From positions 2,239,501-2,303,500 of the forward strand of contig NZ_AP018365.1 of the NCBI RefSeq assembly GCF_016756395.1: DNA of 64,000 nucleotides, written 5' to 3'. The stretch is from Streptomyces sp. SN-593. Lineage in GTDB: Bacteria; Actinomycetota; Actinomycetes; Streptomycetales; Streptomycetaceae. Positions 49,377-59,100 of this stretch are shown here, in pieces. The position numbers and the translations under genes were made by a program. A model generated the notes under the pieces. That model saw only the letters and a list, made by a program, of their open reading frames with translations. It was not told the DNA's origin and searched no databases. Each line of letters starts with the position of its first letter. Position 1 is the first letter of the stretch.

Positions 49377-50597
49377 CTACCGCACCGCGCGGGCCAGCCG
49401 GGTCGCGGCCTCCGCTCGCGGCCCGCTGCCCTCGCGCCAGTTCCGCACCGGGTGGACGGAGTTGGTGAGCAGCACCAGGAACGTGTCGGTCGCCGGGTCC
49501 AGTACCAGGCCGGTCCCGGTGAAACCGGTGTGCCCGACGGCGCCGCGCCCGGCCAACTCGCCCATGAACCAGGGCTGGTCGCGCTCGAACCCGAGGGGCG
49601 CCCCGTCCAGCACACCGCCCGCGCCCGCACCGGCGTTCGCACCCGCGCCTGCCCCCGCTCTCGCGCCGCCGAGCAGCAGCCCTGCCCCCGCGGGCGTGAG
49701 CAACGCGTCGGAGGCCCCCGCGGCGGCGTCCAGGACCGCCCGGCAGAACACCGCCAGGTCCCAGCCGGTGGAGAACAGCCCGGCGTGCCCGGCGACCCCG
49801 CCCATGGCGTGGGCGTTCTCGTCGTGGACCGCGCCGTGCACCATGCCCCGGTCGAGCTTGCCCCAGGGCCGGCGCTGGTCCTCCGTCGCGGCGATCCGCG
49901 GCAGCCAGGAGGCCGGCGGGTTGAAGCGGGTGTCCGCCATGCCCAGCGGCTCGGTGACGTGCTCGGCGACCAGCCGGTCGATGCCGCTGCCGGCGGTGCG
50001 CTCCAGCACGGTCTGGAGCAGCAGCAGGTTCAGGTCCGAGTAGGTGCGCACCGCGCCGGGGGGCGTGAGCGGCTCCTCCGCGGCGAGCCGGGCGGCACGG
50101 GCGGCGGCGTCCGGCTCGTCGTACAGCGGGAGTTCGGGCCGCAGACCGGAGGTGTGGGTGAGCAGGTGCCGCAGCGTGACGCCGTGCGCGGCGGCGGCCG
50201 TCAGCTCGGGCGCGTACGACGCGACGGGCGCGTCCGGGCGCAGCACGCCGCGCTCGATCTGCCGGACCGCGACCACGGCGGTGAACAGCTTGGTGACCGA
50301 GGCGAGGTCGAAGACGGTGTCGGGCCGGGCGGGCACCCACTGCTCGCGGGGCAGCTCCACCCCGCGGTCGGCGTGCTCGTCGTACCCGGCGTAGCGGACC
50401 GCCCAGCCGACGGCCTCGTGCAGGGCCACGACCGGGCCGCGCCCGGCCACGACGACGGCGCCCGCGCACCAGGGGTGCGGGCGGTCGGGGTCGTTGCCGG
50501 GCGCCAGCCAGGCGGTCAGGCCGGGGACGATCCGGTGCAGCTCGTCGGTGTCGAGGCGCGCCTCAGGGCAGGAACCTCTCGACAGCGGCGGGGCCAT
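49377..50597 (-). CDS. Serine beta-lactamase-fold hydrolase
   Basis: A 406-aa penicillin-binding-protein/class C beta-lactamase-type serine hydrolase. ATG at 50597 has GGAGG 3 nt upstream and lies inside the end of the small gene upstream (35-nt overlap). Catalytic motifs: SxxK as SVTK in DLASVTKLFTAVV, YxN-like YSDLN, and HTG in VGHTGFTGTG replacing KTG. No signal peptide, so it is probably cytosolic and acts on an ester or peptide rather than on cell wall. A low-complexity Ala/Gly insert (about 300-325) lies before the HTG motif. Operon with an MFS exporter. Confidence 0.87.
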   Translation of the reverse strand: MAPPLSRGSCPEARLDTDELHRIVPGLTAWLAPGNDPDRPHPWCAGAVVVAGRGPVVALHEAVGWAVRYAGYDEHADRGVELPREQWVPARPDTVFDLASVTKLFTAVVAVRQIERGVLRPDAPVASYAPELTAAAAHGVTLRHLLTHTSGLRPELPLYDEPDAAARAARLAAEEPLTPPGAVRTYSDLNLLLLQTVLERTAGSGIDRLVAEHVTEPLGMADTRFNPPASWLPRIAATEDQRRPWGKLDRGMVHGAVHDENAHAMGGVAGHAGLFSTGWDLAVFCRAVLDAAAGASDALLTPAGAGLLLGGARAGAGAGANAGAGAGGVLDGAPLGFERDQPWFMGELAGRGAVGHTGFTGTGLVLDPATDTFLVLLTNSVHPVRNWREGSGPRAEAATRLARAVR

Positions 50598-50757
50598 GTT
50601 CCTCCAGTGCCTTGCGGGCCTTCTCGATCAGTTCCGGGGTGCAGTCCCGGCCGGAGGCCATCACCAGGTCCTCCGGGTCCACGGAGTGCTCCGCCCCCGT
50701 GTGCAGCGCGCTGTCGGCCGTCTTGAACGCCCAGGTCTTCTCCGGATCGTCGGACAT
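50563..50757 (-). CDS. Small conserved-looking protein of unknown function
   Basis: A 64-aa acidic protein. ATG at 50757 has GGGAGG 6 nt upstream, a good ribosome site. Sequence features: an N-terminal SDDPEKTWAFKTADSALHTGAE region and a C-terminal helix ELIEKARKALEEHGPAAVERFLP. No known domain recognised. Lies 17 nt after the MFS gene and overlaps the hydrolase start, so it is the middle gene of a three-gene unit. Confidence 0.7.
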   Translation of the reverse strand: MSDDPEKTWAFKTADSALHTGAEHSVDPEDLVMASGRDCTPELIEKARKALEEHGPAAVERFLP

Positions 50758-50774
50758 CGCAACCTCCCGAGGGT

Positions 50775-52124
50775 CTACGGTCCCTCCACCGTACGCCGCC
50801 CGCGCAGGCAGAGCCCGACGAAGCAGGCCACGGCGACCAGCACGCAGCCGAGCTGCGTGACCGCCATCGGCACGGCGGTGCCGTCGCCCGCCACGCCCGA
50901 CAGCGGGGACAGCACCGCGCCGATCAGGAACGAGGACGTGCCGATCAGCGCGGAGGCGGCGCCGGCGTGCCGGCGGGTGCGCAGCAGCGCCCGGGTGTTC
51001 GCGGTGGGCAGCACCAGCCCCATCGACGCCATCAGCACGAACAGCGCGGCCGCGACCTCGGCGAGGGTGGCGTGGCCGAGGACGCCGGTGGTCAGCAGCA
51101 CCAGCGCGGTGGCGGCGAGCGTGATCATGGCGAGCCCGAAGCCGAGCACCCGGTCCATGTCCACCCGGCCGACCAGCACCTTGCCGTTGAGCTGGCCGAC
51201 GCCGACGATGCCGACGGAGTTCAGGCCGAAGAGCAGGCCGAAGGTCTGCGGGGAGGCCCCGTAGATGTCCTGGACGACGAACGACGACGCGGACACGTAC
51301 GTGAACAGCGCCGCGAAGGCGAAGCTGCCGGCCAGGACGTAGCCGGTGAAGACGCGGTCCGCGAGCAGCCCGCGCATCGAGCCGAAGGTGGAGGTCAGCG
51401 CGCCGCCGTGGCGCTGCTCGGGGGGCAGCGTCTCCAGCAGGCGCCGCCAGCACAGCAGGGTCAGCAGGGTGCCGACCACCGCGCAGACCACGAAGATGCC
51501 GCGCCAGTCCGTCAGCCGCAGGATCTGGCCGCCGATCGCGGGGGCGATGATCGGTGCCACCCCGGAGATGAGCTGGAGGGTGGCGAAGAACCGGGCCATC
51601 GCCAGGCCGTCGTACATGTCGCGGACCACCGCGCGGGAGATCACGATGCCCGCCGAACCGGCCAGCCCCTGGACCAGCCGGAAGCCGATCAGCAGCGGCA
51701 CGGTGGGGGCGAACGCGCAGACCACGGTGGCCAGGACGTAGACCGCCATGCCGACCAGCAGGGGGCGGCGCCGGCCCCAGCGGTCGCTCAGCGGGCCGAC
51801 CACGAGCTGCCCGAGCGCCATGCCGGCCAGGCAGGCGGTCAGGGTGAGCTGCACCGTCGCGGACGACGCGTGCAGCGCGTGGGAGACCTTCGGCAGAGCG
51901 GGCAGGTACATGTCCATCGACAGCGGCGGGAGCGCGGTGAGGCCGCCGAGGACGAGGGTGACGACCAGGCCGGTCCGGGCCTGCGCCGGACGGTTCGCGC
52001 GCGGGCCGGGGGCACGGCCGCCGCGGGGCGGGGGGACGGGAGTCGGGGCGGGGGCGGTGGCGGGGGTTGCGGTGAACTGGGCGGGGCTGTCCGGCCCGGC
52101 GTCCTGCACGGCGGCACTCTCCAT
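50775..52124 (-). CDS. Multidrug MFS exporter, Bcr/CflA type
   Basis: A 449-aa 12-TM drug/proton antiporter. ATG at 52124; no strong ribosome site, so possibly leaderless or weakly translated. N-terminal 50 residues Pro/Ala-rich. Motif A GPLSDRWGRRRPLL, motif D1 LPPLSMDMYLPALPKV in TM1, and motif C-like SGVAPIIAPAIGG in TM5 identify the Bcr/CflA group. It exports a hydrophobic compound. First gene of a unit with a small protein and a serine hydrolase. Confidence 0.92.
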   Translation of the reverse strand: MESAAVQDAGPDSPAQFTATPATAPAPTPVPPPRGGRAPGPRANRPAQARTGLVVTLVLGGLTALPPLSMDMYLPALPKVSHALHASSATVQLTLTACLAGMALGQLVVGPLSDRWGRRRPLLVGMAVYVLATVVCAFAPTVPLLIGFRLVQGLAGSAGIVISRAVVRDMYDGLAMARFFATLQLISGVAPIIAPAIGGQILRLTDWRGIFVVCAVVGTLLTLLCWRRLLETLPPEQRHGGALTSTFGSMRGLLADRVFTGYVLAGSFAFAALFTYVSASSFVVQDIYGASPQTFGLLFGLNSVGIVGVGQLNGKVLVGRVDMDRVLGFGLAMITLAATALVLLTTGVLGHATLAEVAAALFVLMASMGLVLPTANTRALLRTRRHAGAASALIGTSSFLIGAVLSPLSGVAGDGTAVPMAVTQLGCVLVAVACFVGLCLRGRRTVEGP

Positions 52125-52231
52125 CGGAAGTCGTTGAACCGTTGCCTATCCTTTCAGTCGGCGGGGAACACGACGTACGAATATCCGGGGACCGGGATGT
52201 GAGGTCCGCAACGAACGAGGGCGTAGGCACG

Positions 52232-53275
52232 ATGAGCGAGCACACGACCGGCGCGCGGACGGCCGGTGTCCAGGGGCGCCGGGTCCGCTGGGGCATCCTG
52301 GCGACCGGCGGCATCGCCGCCACCTTCACCGAGGCGCTGCTGTCGCTGCCCGACGACGCGGAGGTGGTCGCGGTCGGCTCGCGCGGCGCCGCGTCCGCGA
52401 CGGCGTTCGCGGAGCGGTACGGCATCCCGCGCGCGTACGGCAGTTGGGACGAACTCGCCGCCGACGAGGAGGTGGACGTGGTGTACGTCGCCACGCCGCA
52501 CTCCGCGCACCGCGCCGCGGCCGGGCTGTGCCTGGAGGCGGGGAAGGCGGTGCTGTGCGAGAAGGCGTTCACCATCAACTCCCGCGAGGCGCGCGAACTG
52601 GTGGGGCTGGCCCGCGAGCGCGGGCTGTTCCTCATGGAGGCGATGTGGACGTACTGCAACCCGCTGGTCCTGCACCTGCTGGCGCTGGTGCAGGACGGCG
52701 TGATCGGTGAGGTACGGCACGTCAGCGCGCACTTCGGCTTCTTCAACGACTTCCCGCCCGAGCACCGGATGCGCGATCCCGCGCTGGGCGGCGGGGCGCT
52801 GCTCGACCTCGGGGTCTACCCGGTGTCCTTCGCGCACCTGTTGCTCGGCACACCCGACACCGTGGAGGCGTGGGCGCAGCTCACGCCGGAGCGGGTGGAC
52901 GCGGCGACCGGGATCGTGCTCGGCTGGAACAGCGGTGCCGTCGCCACGTTGAGCTGCGGGTTCACCGCGGACATCGGGGCGCCCGCGGCGATCGCCGGGA
53001 CCGGGGGGCGGATCGAGATCCCCGACGGGTTCTTCAACGCGGAGCGGTTCGTGGTGCACCGTCCGGGGGTCGAGCCGCAGACGGTGCTGCTGTCCGACGT
53101 GAGCGAGGACCACGAGCGCGGGAGCATGCGGCACGAGGCGACGGAGGTCATGAGGGCGCTGCGCGCCGGCGAGACCGAGTCGCCGCTCGTCCCGCTCGAC
53201 GGTTCGCTGGCGGTGATGAGCACGCTGGACCGGGTCCGCGAGTGCGTCAACGTCCGCTATCCCGGGGTGGACTGA
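52232..53275 (+). CDS. Gfo/Idh/MocA-family oxidoreductase
   Basis: A 347-aa NAD(P)-dependent sugar/inositol-type dehydrogenase. ATG at 52232. N-terminal Rossmann domain: WGILATGGIAATFTEAL, VVYVATPHSAHRAAAGLCLEAGKAVLCEKAF with EKA in place of EKP. The C-terminal domain has GGGALLDLGVYPVSFAHLLLG carrying the catalytic Asp/His pair region. Dimeric dihydrodiol dehydrogenase-like subgroup. Substrate unknown. Divergent from the MFS gene across 107 bp with a small AT-rich patch. Confidence 0.92.
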   Translation: MSEHTTGARTAGVQGRRVRWGILATGGIAATFTEALLSLPDDAEVVAVGSRGAASATAFAERYGIPRAYGSWDELAADEEVDVVYVATPHSAHRAAAGLCLEAGKAVLCEKAFTINSREARELVGLARERGLFLMEAMWTYCNPLVLHLLALVQDGVIGEVRHVSAHFGFFNDFPPEHRMRDPALGGGALLDLGVYPVSFAHLLLGTPDTVEAWAQLTPERVDAATGIVLGWNSGAVATLSCGFTADIGAPAAIAGTGGRIEIPDGFFNAERFVVHRPGVEPQTVLLSDVSEDHERGSMRHEATEVMRALRAGETESPLVPLDGSLAVMSTLDRVRECVNVRYPGVD

Positions 53276-53326
53276 CCCGCCCGGAGTGGTCGGTCCCGTC
53301 GCTTCGGGGGCCGGCCACCGGTGGGG

Positions 53327-53821
53327 TCAGGGGGCCGGGGTGGACTCCAGGTCGAGGTCGAGGCGGAGCGCTCGGGTGGTGAAGCCCTGCCGCTCGTAGA
53401 AGCGGCGGCCGGCGTCGTTGCCGGCGTAGGCGCTGACCTCCGCGCGGACGGCGCCGTGGTCCCTGGCCCACGCGAGGAAGTCGGCGGTGAGCCGGGTCCC
53501 CGTGCCGGTGCCGCGCCGCTCGGGCGCGACGTAGAGCGCCCGCAGGGTCGCGCTGCGGATCGGGAGCACCGCGACCGGTTCCGCGAGGACGCCGATGAGG
53601 TAGCCGACGACGGCGCCGGCCCCGTCGTCCGCCACCAGCAGCAGGCACGAGGGGTCCGCGAGGGTCGCCTCGAAGGACTCCCTGCCGTGCCGCAGCGCCC
53701 ACAGCGGCTCCACCTTGGGGTCGCGGACGGCCGCGTCCTCCGTCAGCAGCGCCACGCTGCACGTGACGATGCCCTCGATGTCCTCGCTGGTGGCGTGACG
53801 CACGTGTACGGACTCGTTCAT
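53327..53821 (-). CDS. GNAT-family N-acetyltransferase
   Basis: A 164-aa acetyltransferase. ATG at 53821. Acetyl-CoA-binding motif A is ATLRALYVAPERRGTGTGTRLTADFLAWARDHG, with the R/Q-x-x-G-x-G/A pattern as RRGTGTG. C-terminal motif B NDAGRRFYERQGFTTRALRLDLDL. Small cytosolic enzyme; the acceptor amine is unknown. The 199-bp gap between it and the PLP gene (53822-54020) has GGGCGGGCGC-rich text and no gene. Confidence 0.92.
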   Translation of the reverse strand: MNESVHVRHATSEDIEGIVTCSVALLTEDAAVRDPKVEPLWALRHGRESFEATLADPSCLLLVADDGAGAVVGYLIGVLAEPVAVLPIRSATLRALYVAPERRGTGTGTRLTADFLAWARDHGAVRAEVSAYAGNDAGRRFYERQGFTTRALRLDLDLESTPAP

Positions 53822-54020
53822 ACCGAGAGGCTACGGCGTCCCGCGCCGCCCGCCCGTACCGTGCGCCTGGTGGCGGCGGGTGTCCCCGCCGTCGGGGGTG
53901 CGGCTCGGCGGGAGGACGGCGCGGCGGGAGGACCGCCCGGGTACGGCGGCGCGCGGGCGGTGGGGGCGGGGGCCGGGGCGGGGAACACCGGCGCGGGCGG
54001 TCCGTCAACGGCGGGCGCGG

Positions 54021-55469
54021 TCAACGGCGGGCGCGCCGTTCCGCGCGGTGCGCGGCGAGGAAGGCGGCAGCCACCGGTTCGACCGCGGTCCCGACCGCCC
54101 CCCGGCCCCGCACCGACAGCCGTACGGCGCCGTGGCCGCGCCATCGGGTGGGCGTCACCCAGCAGGTGCCCTCGGAGTCGAGCCGCTCGACCACCGCGCG
54201 GGTGTGCGCCTCGTCGCCGATCCCCAGCAGCAGTTGGTTGAGCCGGACCGGCACCAGGACCTCGACACCCGGTTCGGCGGCGAGCCGGACGGCCAGGCGG
54301 CGGGCGGCGGCGCAGTTGCGGTCGACCAGGTCGGCGACGCCCTGCCGGCCCAGGTGGTGCAGCAGCGCCCACAGCGTCAGCGACCGGGCCCGCTGGGACA
54401 GCTCGACCCGGTGGTCGAGCGGGTCCCGGCAGGTGTGCCCCGCGCCGGGGGCGAACTCGGCGTGCAGGCCGACCGCCCGGCGCAGGGGCTCGGGCCGGGC
54501 GCAGAACGCGAGCCCGCTGTCGTAGGGGGTGTCGAGCCACATGTGGCTGTCACAGGTCCAGGAGTCGGCCTGGCCCGCGCCGTCCAGCAGCGGGCGGTGC
54601 CGGGAGGAGGCCGCGGCCCACAGCCCGAAGGCACCGTCCAGGTGCAGCCAGCCGCCGTGCGCGTGGGTGACCTCGGCGATCGCCCGCAGCGGGTCGACCG
54701 AGCCGCAGGTGGCCGACCCGACCTGGCCGCACACGATCAGCCCGGCGGGCGCCGCCTGCGCCAGATCGCGCAGGTGGGGCACCGCCATGCGGCCGCCGTC
54801 GTCGGTCTGCACGCGGCGGATCGCGCCGCCGAGCCCGAGCAGGCGCAGGCAGCGCAGCACCGAGACCTGGGCCTCCTCGCCGACCAGCACGGTCAGCGGC
54901 GGCGCGGCGGACAGGCCCTGCTCGTTGACCGCCCAGCCGGCCCGCCGGAGCTGGTGCTCGCGGGCGGCGGCCAGGCACACCAGGTTGGCGGTGACGCGAC
55001 AGGAGGTCAGACCCATCGCGGTACCGGCCGGCAGCCCGAGCAGTTCCACCAGCCAGCGTTCGCAGACCTCCTCGGCGGCCGCGAAGAGCGTGCCGAGGTC
55101 GTGGCGGGCGTCGCACTGGTTCCACACGCCGGTCAGCCAGTCCGCGGCGAGGCCGAGCGGCGGCGCTCCGCCGGACGCGGCGCCGGACGCGCCGCCGGGA
55201 CCACGGGCCGCGCCGGAACCGGGTACGCCGAACTCCCCTGCTATGAGGAGACGTTGCACCGTGGCCAGCTCGGGGTGGCCGGCGACCGGCAGCGGTCCGC
55301 CGAGCAACTCCGCCAGCCGGCGCGGGTCGCGGGCCCGCACCGGGCGGTCCGCGGCCATGAAGTCCTGTGCGTAGCCCGCCACTTCGGCAAGCACCCCACG
55401 GGGGCGCGGATCGGGCGGTTTCCCGGACCCGGCCGGCGCCTGGACCGGCACCGTCGGCTGTCCCCTCAC
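54021..55469 (-). CDS. PLP-decarboxylase-fold protein lacking the Schiff-base lysine
   Basis: A 482-aa member of the group II (DOPA/aspartate/diaminobutyrate) decarboxylase fold. GTG at 55469 has AGAGGGG about 7 nt upstream; ATG 55586 is an alternative. The fold is clear: FAAAEEVCERWLVELLGL, the LGLGG loop, GWLHLDGAFGLWA (Asp278 for the pyridine nitrogen) and DTPYDSGLAF. The invariant Lys of the HKW motif is Met310 (DSHMWLDTPYD), the cofactor-stacking His is Gln201 (GEEAQVSV), and the phosphate-binding TSGGT is TSCRV (157-158). Classical PLP chemistry should therefore be lost. Divergent from the KS-AT-DH gene, with which it probably forms one locus; it may be a pseudoenzyme or a condensation-type partner. 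Confidence 0.85.
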   Translation of the reverse strand: MRGQPTVPVQAPAGSGKPPDPRPRGVLAEVAGYAQDFMAADRPVRARDPRRLAELLGGPLPVAGHPELATVQRLLIAGEFGVPGSGAARGPGGASGAASGGAPPLGLAADWLTGVWNQCDARHDLGTLFAAAEEVCERWLVELLGLPAGTAMGLTSCRVTANLVCLAAAREHQLRRAGWAVNEQGLSAAPPLTVLVGEEAQVSVLRCLRLLGLGGAIRRVQTDDGGRMAVPHLRDLAQAAPAGLIVCGQVGSATCGSVDPLRAIAEVTHAHGGWLHLDGAFGLWAAASSRHRPLLDGAGQADSWTCDSHMWLDTPYDSGLAFCARPEPLRRAVGLHAEFAPGAGHTCRDPLDHRVELSQRARSLTLWALLHHLGRQGVADLVDRNCAAARRLAVRLAAEPGVEVLVPVRLNQLLLGIGDEAHTRAVVERLDSEGTCWVTPTRWRGHGAVRLSVRGRGAVGTAVEPVAAAFLAAHRAERRARR

Positions 55470-55613
55470 GTCGAACGCCCCTCTCGCTGCCGCGTACCGC
55501 CGCCGTACGGCCGTATCGCGTCCTGAACGGTAGGGCTGTTCTCTCCGGCCCGACCAGCCGCGGAGCACCGGGAAAGGCTCTTTCATTCCAACGAGGTAAA
55601 GCGTGTGGCGATT

Positions 55614-55625
55614 CGGTGATCACCG
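55614..55625. promoter_or_regulatory. CGGTGATCACCG palindrome
   Basis: Perfect 12-bp palindrome about 145 nt upstream of the PLP-fold gene, with a second GTGATCG 12 bp further on. It could be a regulator site. Confidence 0.45.
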
Positions 55626-55705
55626 GGTGAAGTGATCGCCGACCGCCGCCGGGAATCGGCCCGGTGGGGAATTCCACGGTAATTCGCGCGCCGCAACAAT
55701 GCACC

Positions 55706-55743
55706 CGTGGGGCAATTGTGCGGCGCCGCACAATTGCCCCACG
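55706..55743. promoter_or_regulatory. Perfect 38-bp palindrome upstream of the KS-AT-DH gene
   Basis: Arm CGTGGGGCAATTGTGCGGC (55706-55724) followed directly by its exact complement (55725-55743), with no loop bases. It contains CAATTG twice and a central GGCGCC. This is far longer than chance predicts. It is a probable high-affinity operator, perhaps for the SARP or another dimeric regulator, and could extrude as a cruciform. Confidence 0.8.
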
Positions 55744-56175
55744 CACGGACCGAACAGCGAGGGAACACCCGATCGGCGGGCTTGCCCCGGCGGGTGTACC
55801 CGTTCGAGTGATGTCCTCGCAACGGCAGCCGCGTGTCGTGCAGTCGGCTGCTTCACTTGCAGGCATCCGATCGGTTCCGAACGGGAATCCGACCGGTTCC
55901 TCCGAGCAGGCATTCGACCACCGAGCGGCGCGCGACCCGCCACCGAAAGCGCCGAAATCCCTTTCCCCGCCCCGGAAGAGACGTGCGCCGACCGCCCGGG
56001 AAGGCGGACGGACGACCGGACCCGGCCGCGACGGAAGGGGAGCGGCAGCCGCACCGCCGGCGGCCCCTGCGGACATCGCGGCGCCGGATGCCGGACGACG
56101 TGCCGCCGGGCGCGCGCGTCCGCGGGAATCCGGCCGCACCGCGACCCGCCCTCCCGTCCCGTAAGGAGAATTCCC

Positions 56176-59100
56176 GTGGAAGCAGAGCCCATTGCCGTCG
56201 TCGGGGTCGGCTGCACCCTGCCCGGCGGCGTACGGACCCTGGAAGCGGCCCGCGCCGTCTTCGAGGGGGGCCGCACCTGCGTGCGCGAGCTGCCGTCCGG
56301 CCGAGGGGAGGTGGACGCGCGACACGACCCGGACCCGCGGGCCCCCGGCCGCACGTCCGTCCGGTACGGCGGGGTCGTGGACGACATCGACCGGTTCGAC
56401 GCCGCCTTCTTCGACGTCTCCGACGCGGAGGCCGTACGCATGGACCCGCAGCACCGGATGCTGTTGCAGACCGTGTGGCACGCCCTGGAGAACGCCGGGC
56501 AGGACCCGGAGGAGCTGTCGGGCGGCACCACCGGCGTCTTCGTCGCCCTGGCGTCCCATGACTACGCCCTCCTCAGGAGCCGCGGCGGCCCGGCGGCCGT
56601 CGGCGCCCACGAGGCGGGAAACACCGCCGGCATGGCCGCGGGCCGGATCGCCCACTTCCTCGGCCTGCGCGGGCCCTGCCTGACCGTGGACACCGCCTGC
56701 TCCGGCTCGCTGGTCGCGCTGCACCTGGCCCGGCAGTCCCTGCTCACCGGCGAGTGCGACACCGCGATCGTGGCCGGCGCCAACGCCGTCCTCGTGCCGG
56801 ACGCGCACCCCTCCCCCGCCGGGTCCGGCCGGTCCTCCCGCGCCGGCGACTGCCGCACCGCCGACACCGACGCCGACACCGACGCCGACGGGTACGTATG
56901 CAGCGACGGGTACGTCCGCAGTGACGGCTGCGTGGCGGTGCTGCTCAAGCGCCAGTCGCTCGCCGAGGAGCAGGGCGACCCGATCCTGGCCGGCGTGGTG
57001 GGCACCGCGCTCAACCACTCCGGCGGCGCCCGCGGCCTCGCCACGCCCGACGGCAGCGGCCAGCAACGGGTGATCCGGGCCGCGCTGGCCAGTGCCGGCG
57101 TGCAGCCACGCCAGGTCGACTACGTGGAGGCGCACGGCGCCGGCACCCCCGTCGGCGACCCCGTCGAGATGGACGCCATCCTGCGCACCTACGGCGCCGG
57201 CCGCCCCACCGACCAACCGCTGTACGTGAGTTCGGGCCAGGGCAACCTCGGGCACATCGAGGCCGGCGCGGGTTTGCTCGGGGTGGTCAGGGCCGCGCTG
57301 TCGCTGGACCGCGAGACCATCTACCCGAGCCTGCACCTGGACCGGCCGCACCCGGGGATCGACCTGGCCGGCACCCCCGTGCGGATTCCCGGCGCGCCGG
57401 TGCGCTGGCCGCGCCGGGACTCCCCGCGGCTGGCCGCGGTCAACTCCTTCGGCCACAGCGGCACCAACGCGCACGCCCTGCTGCGCGAGGCGCCCCGCCG
57501 CGACCCGGCCGACCCGCCGCCGCCCGCCGCCGCGCCGGCCCGCGCCGACGAACTGCTGGTGCTGTCGGCGAAGTCGGCGGACAGCCTGCACGACCTCGCG
57601 GGCCGCTGGGCGGACTTCCTGACACGGCCGGACGGACCGGGCCTGCCCGCCGCGGTGTTCACCGCCGCCGCCGGACGCGCCGCGCTGCGCCACCGGATCG
57701 CGGTGACCGGCCGCGGCGCCACCCGGCTCGCCGACGGACTGCGCGAGTGGCGGGCCGGCCGTGCCCCGGCCGGCGTCACCGCCGGCCACCCGCGCGGCAC
57801 CGCCGAGGTCGCCCTGGTCTTCTCCGGCGAGGGCACCCAGTACCCCGCGATGGCCCGCGAACTGTACGCGCAGGAACCGGTGTTCACCGACGCGGTCGAC
57901 CGCTGCGCCGCGGTGGTGGACGGCCTGCTCGACGTGCCGCTGCGCGAGGTGCTGTTCGGCCGGGTGCCGACCGGCCCCGGCGGGAGCGCCCGCGGGGACG
58001 GCGGCCCGGCCCGCGACGCGGCCGACATCGACGACACCCGCTTCGCCGGACCGGCCCTGTTCGCCGTCGGCTACGGCATCGCCGAACTGCTGCGCTCGTG
58101 GGGGGTGCGCCCGGCCGCGGTGACCGGCCACGGCGTCGGCGAGCTGGTCGCGGCCTGCGTCGGCGGCATGCTGGCCCCGGAGGAGGCCGCCCGCTTCAGC
58201 GTGGGGCGCGCCCGCGTGCTGGCCGCGCTGCCACCGGGCGGACGGATGCTGGCGGTCGGTGCGGACGTCCGCACCGTCGCCGGCTGGCTCGCCGGCCACG
58301 AGGGGCGGGCCGCGGTGGCCGCGGTCAACGGGCCGCGCGGCGTGGTCGTCTCCGGTGCGGCCGACGCGGTGCGCGAGATCGCCGGACGCGCGGCGGCGGC
58401 CGGGGCGGACACCGCGTGGCTGCGCACCTCGCACGCCCACCACTCCCCGCTGATGGACCCCGCCCTGCCGGAACTGCGCGCGCTCGCGGCGGAGTTGAGG
58501 CCGCGTAGGCCGGACTCGCGGGTGTTCTCCGGCACCACGGCCCGCCCGCTCACCGGCGAGGAGGGCCCCGGGTACTGGGCCGCGCAGGCCCGCGAGCTGG
58601 TCCGTCGCCACGACGCGGTGCGGGCCGCCGTCGACGCCGGCTGCACCCTCGTGGTCGAGGTCGGGCCGCACGCGGCGCCGACCGGGCACGTCGCCGAGGC
58701 GTTCGCCGACCGCGGGGTGACCGCCCTCACGACCCTCGACCGCGACGGGCAGGACGTGCGGCGCCTCCTGGGCGTCGCCGGAGCGCTGTTCACCGCCGGG
58801 GCCGAGCTCGCGCTCCCCCGGGTCTACCGCGGCGACCGCTACCGGCGCACCTCGGCGGCGCCGCTGTACCCGTTCCGCAAGGACCGGTACTGGTGGGGCG
58901 ATTCGTCGGCACCGACCGGGAGCGCGAGCAGCACGGCCACGGCCCCTGCCCGCCCGGCGCCGCCCCCGCCGCGGGCGGCGACCGCCGCGGCCGCGCCCCC
59001 GGCCGCGGGCGTCACGGCCCCCGCACCGACCGTCCCCGCCCCCGCGGCGGCGCCGACCGCCGAGGCCCACGCCCGGCAGCCGGGACCGAGCGTCCACGAC

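Larger units (their letters stand above)
55470..56175. other. 706-bp divergent intergenic region of the KS-AT-DH locus
   Basis: The longest non-coding stretch in the window. It is AT-rich for this genome at 55570-55760, with a 12-bp palindrome at 55614-55625 and a 38-bp palindrome at 55706-55743; GAATTCC-like AT islands lie nearby. From 55800 to the GTG at 56176 I see no gene with convincing codon bias; AAGGAG at 56163-56168 serves the KS-AT-DH gene. Promoters for both divergent genes must lie here. Confidence 0.75.

Noticed and set aside
54021..55469. Straightforward aspartate or diaminobutyrate decarboxylase
   Set aside because: Fold is right but the Lys, stacking His and phosphate-loop Gly residues are substituted, so catalytic activity cannot be assumed.
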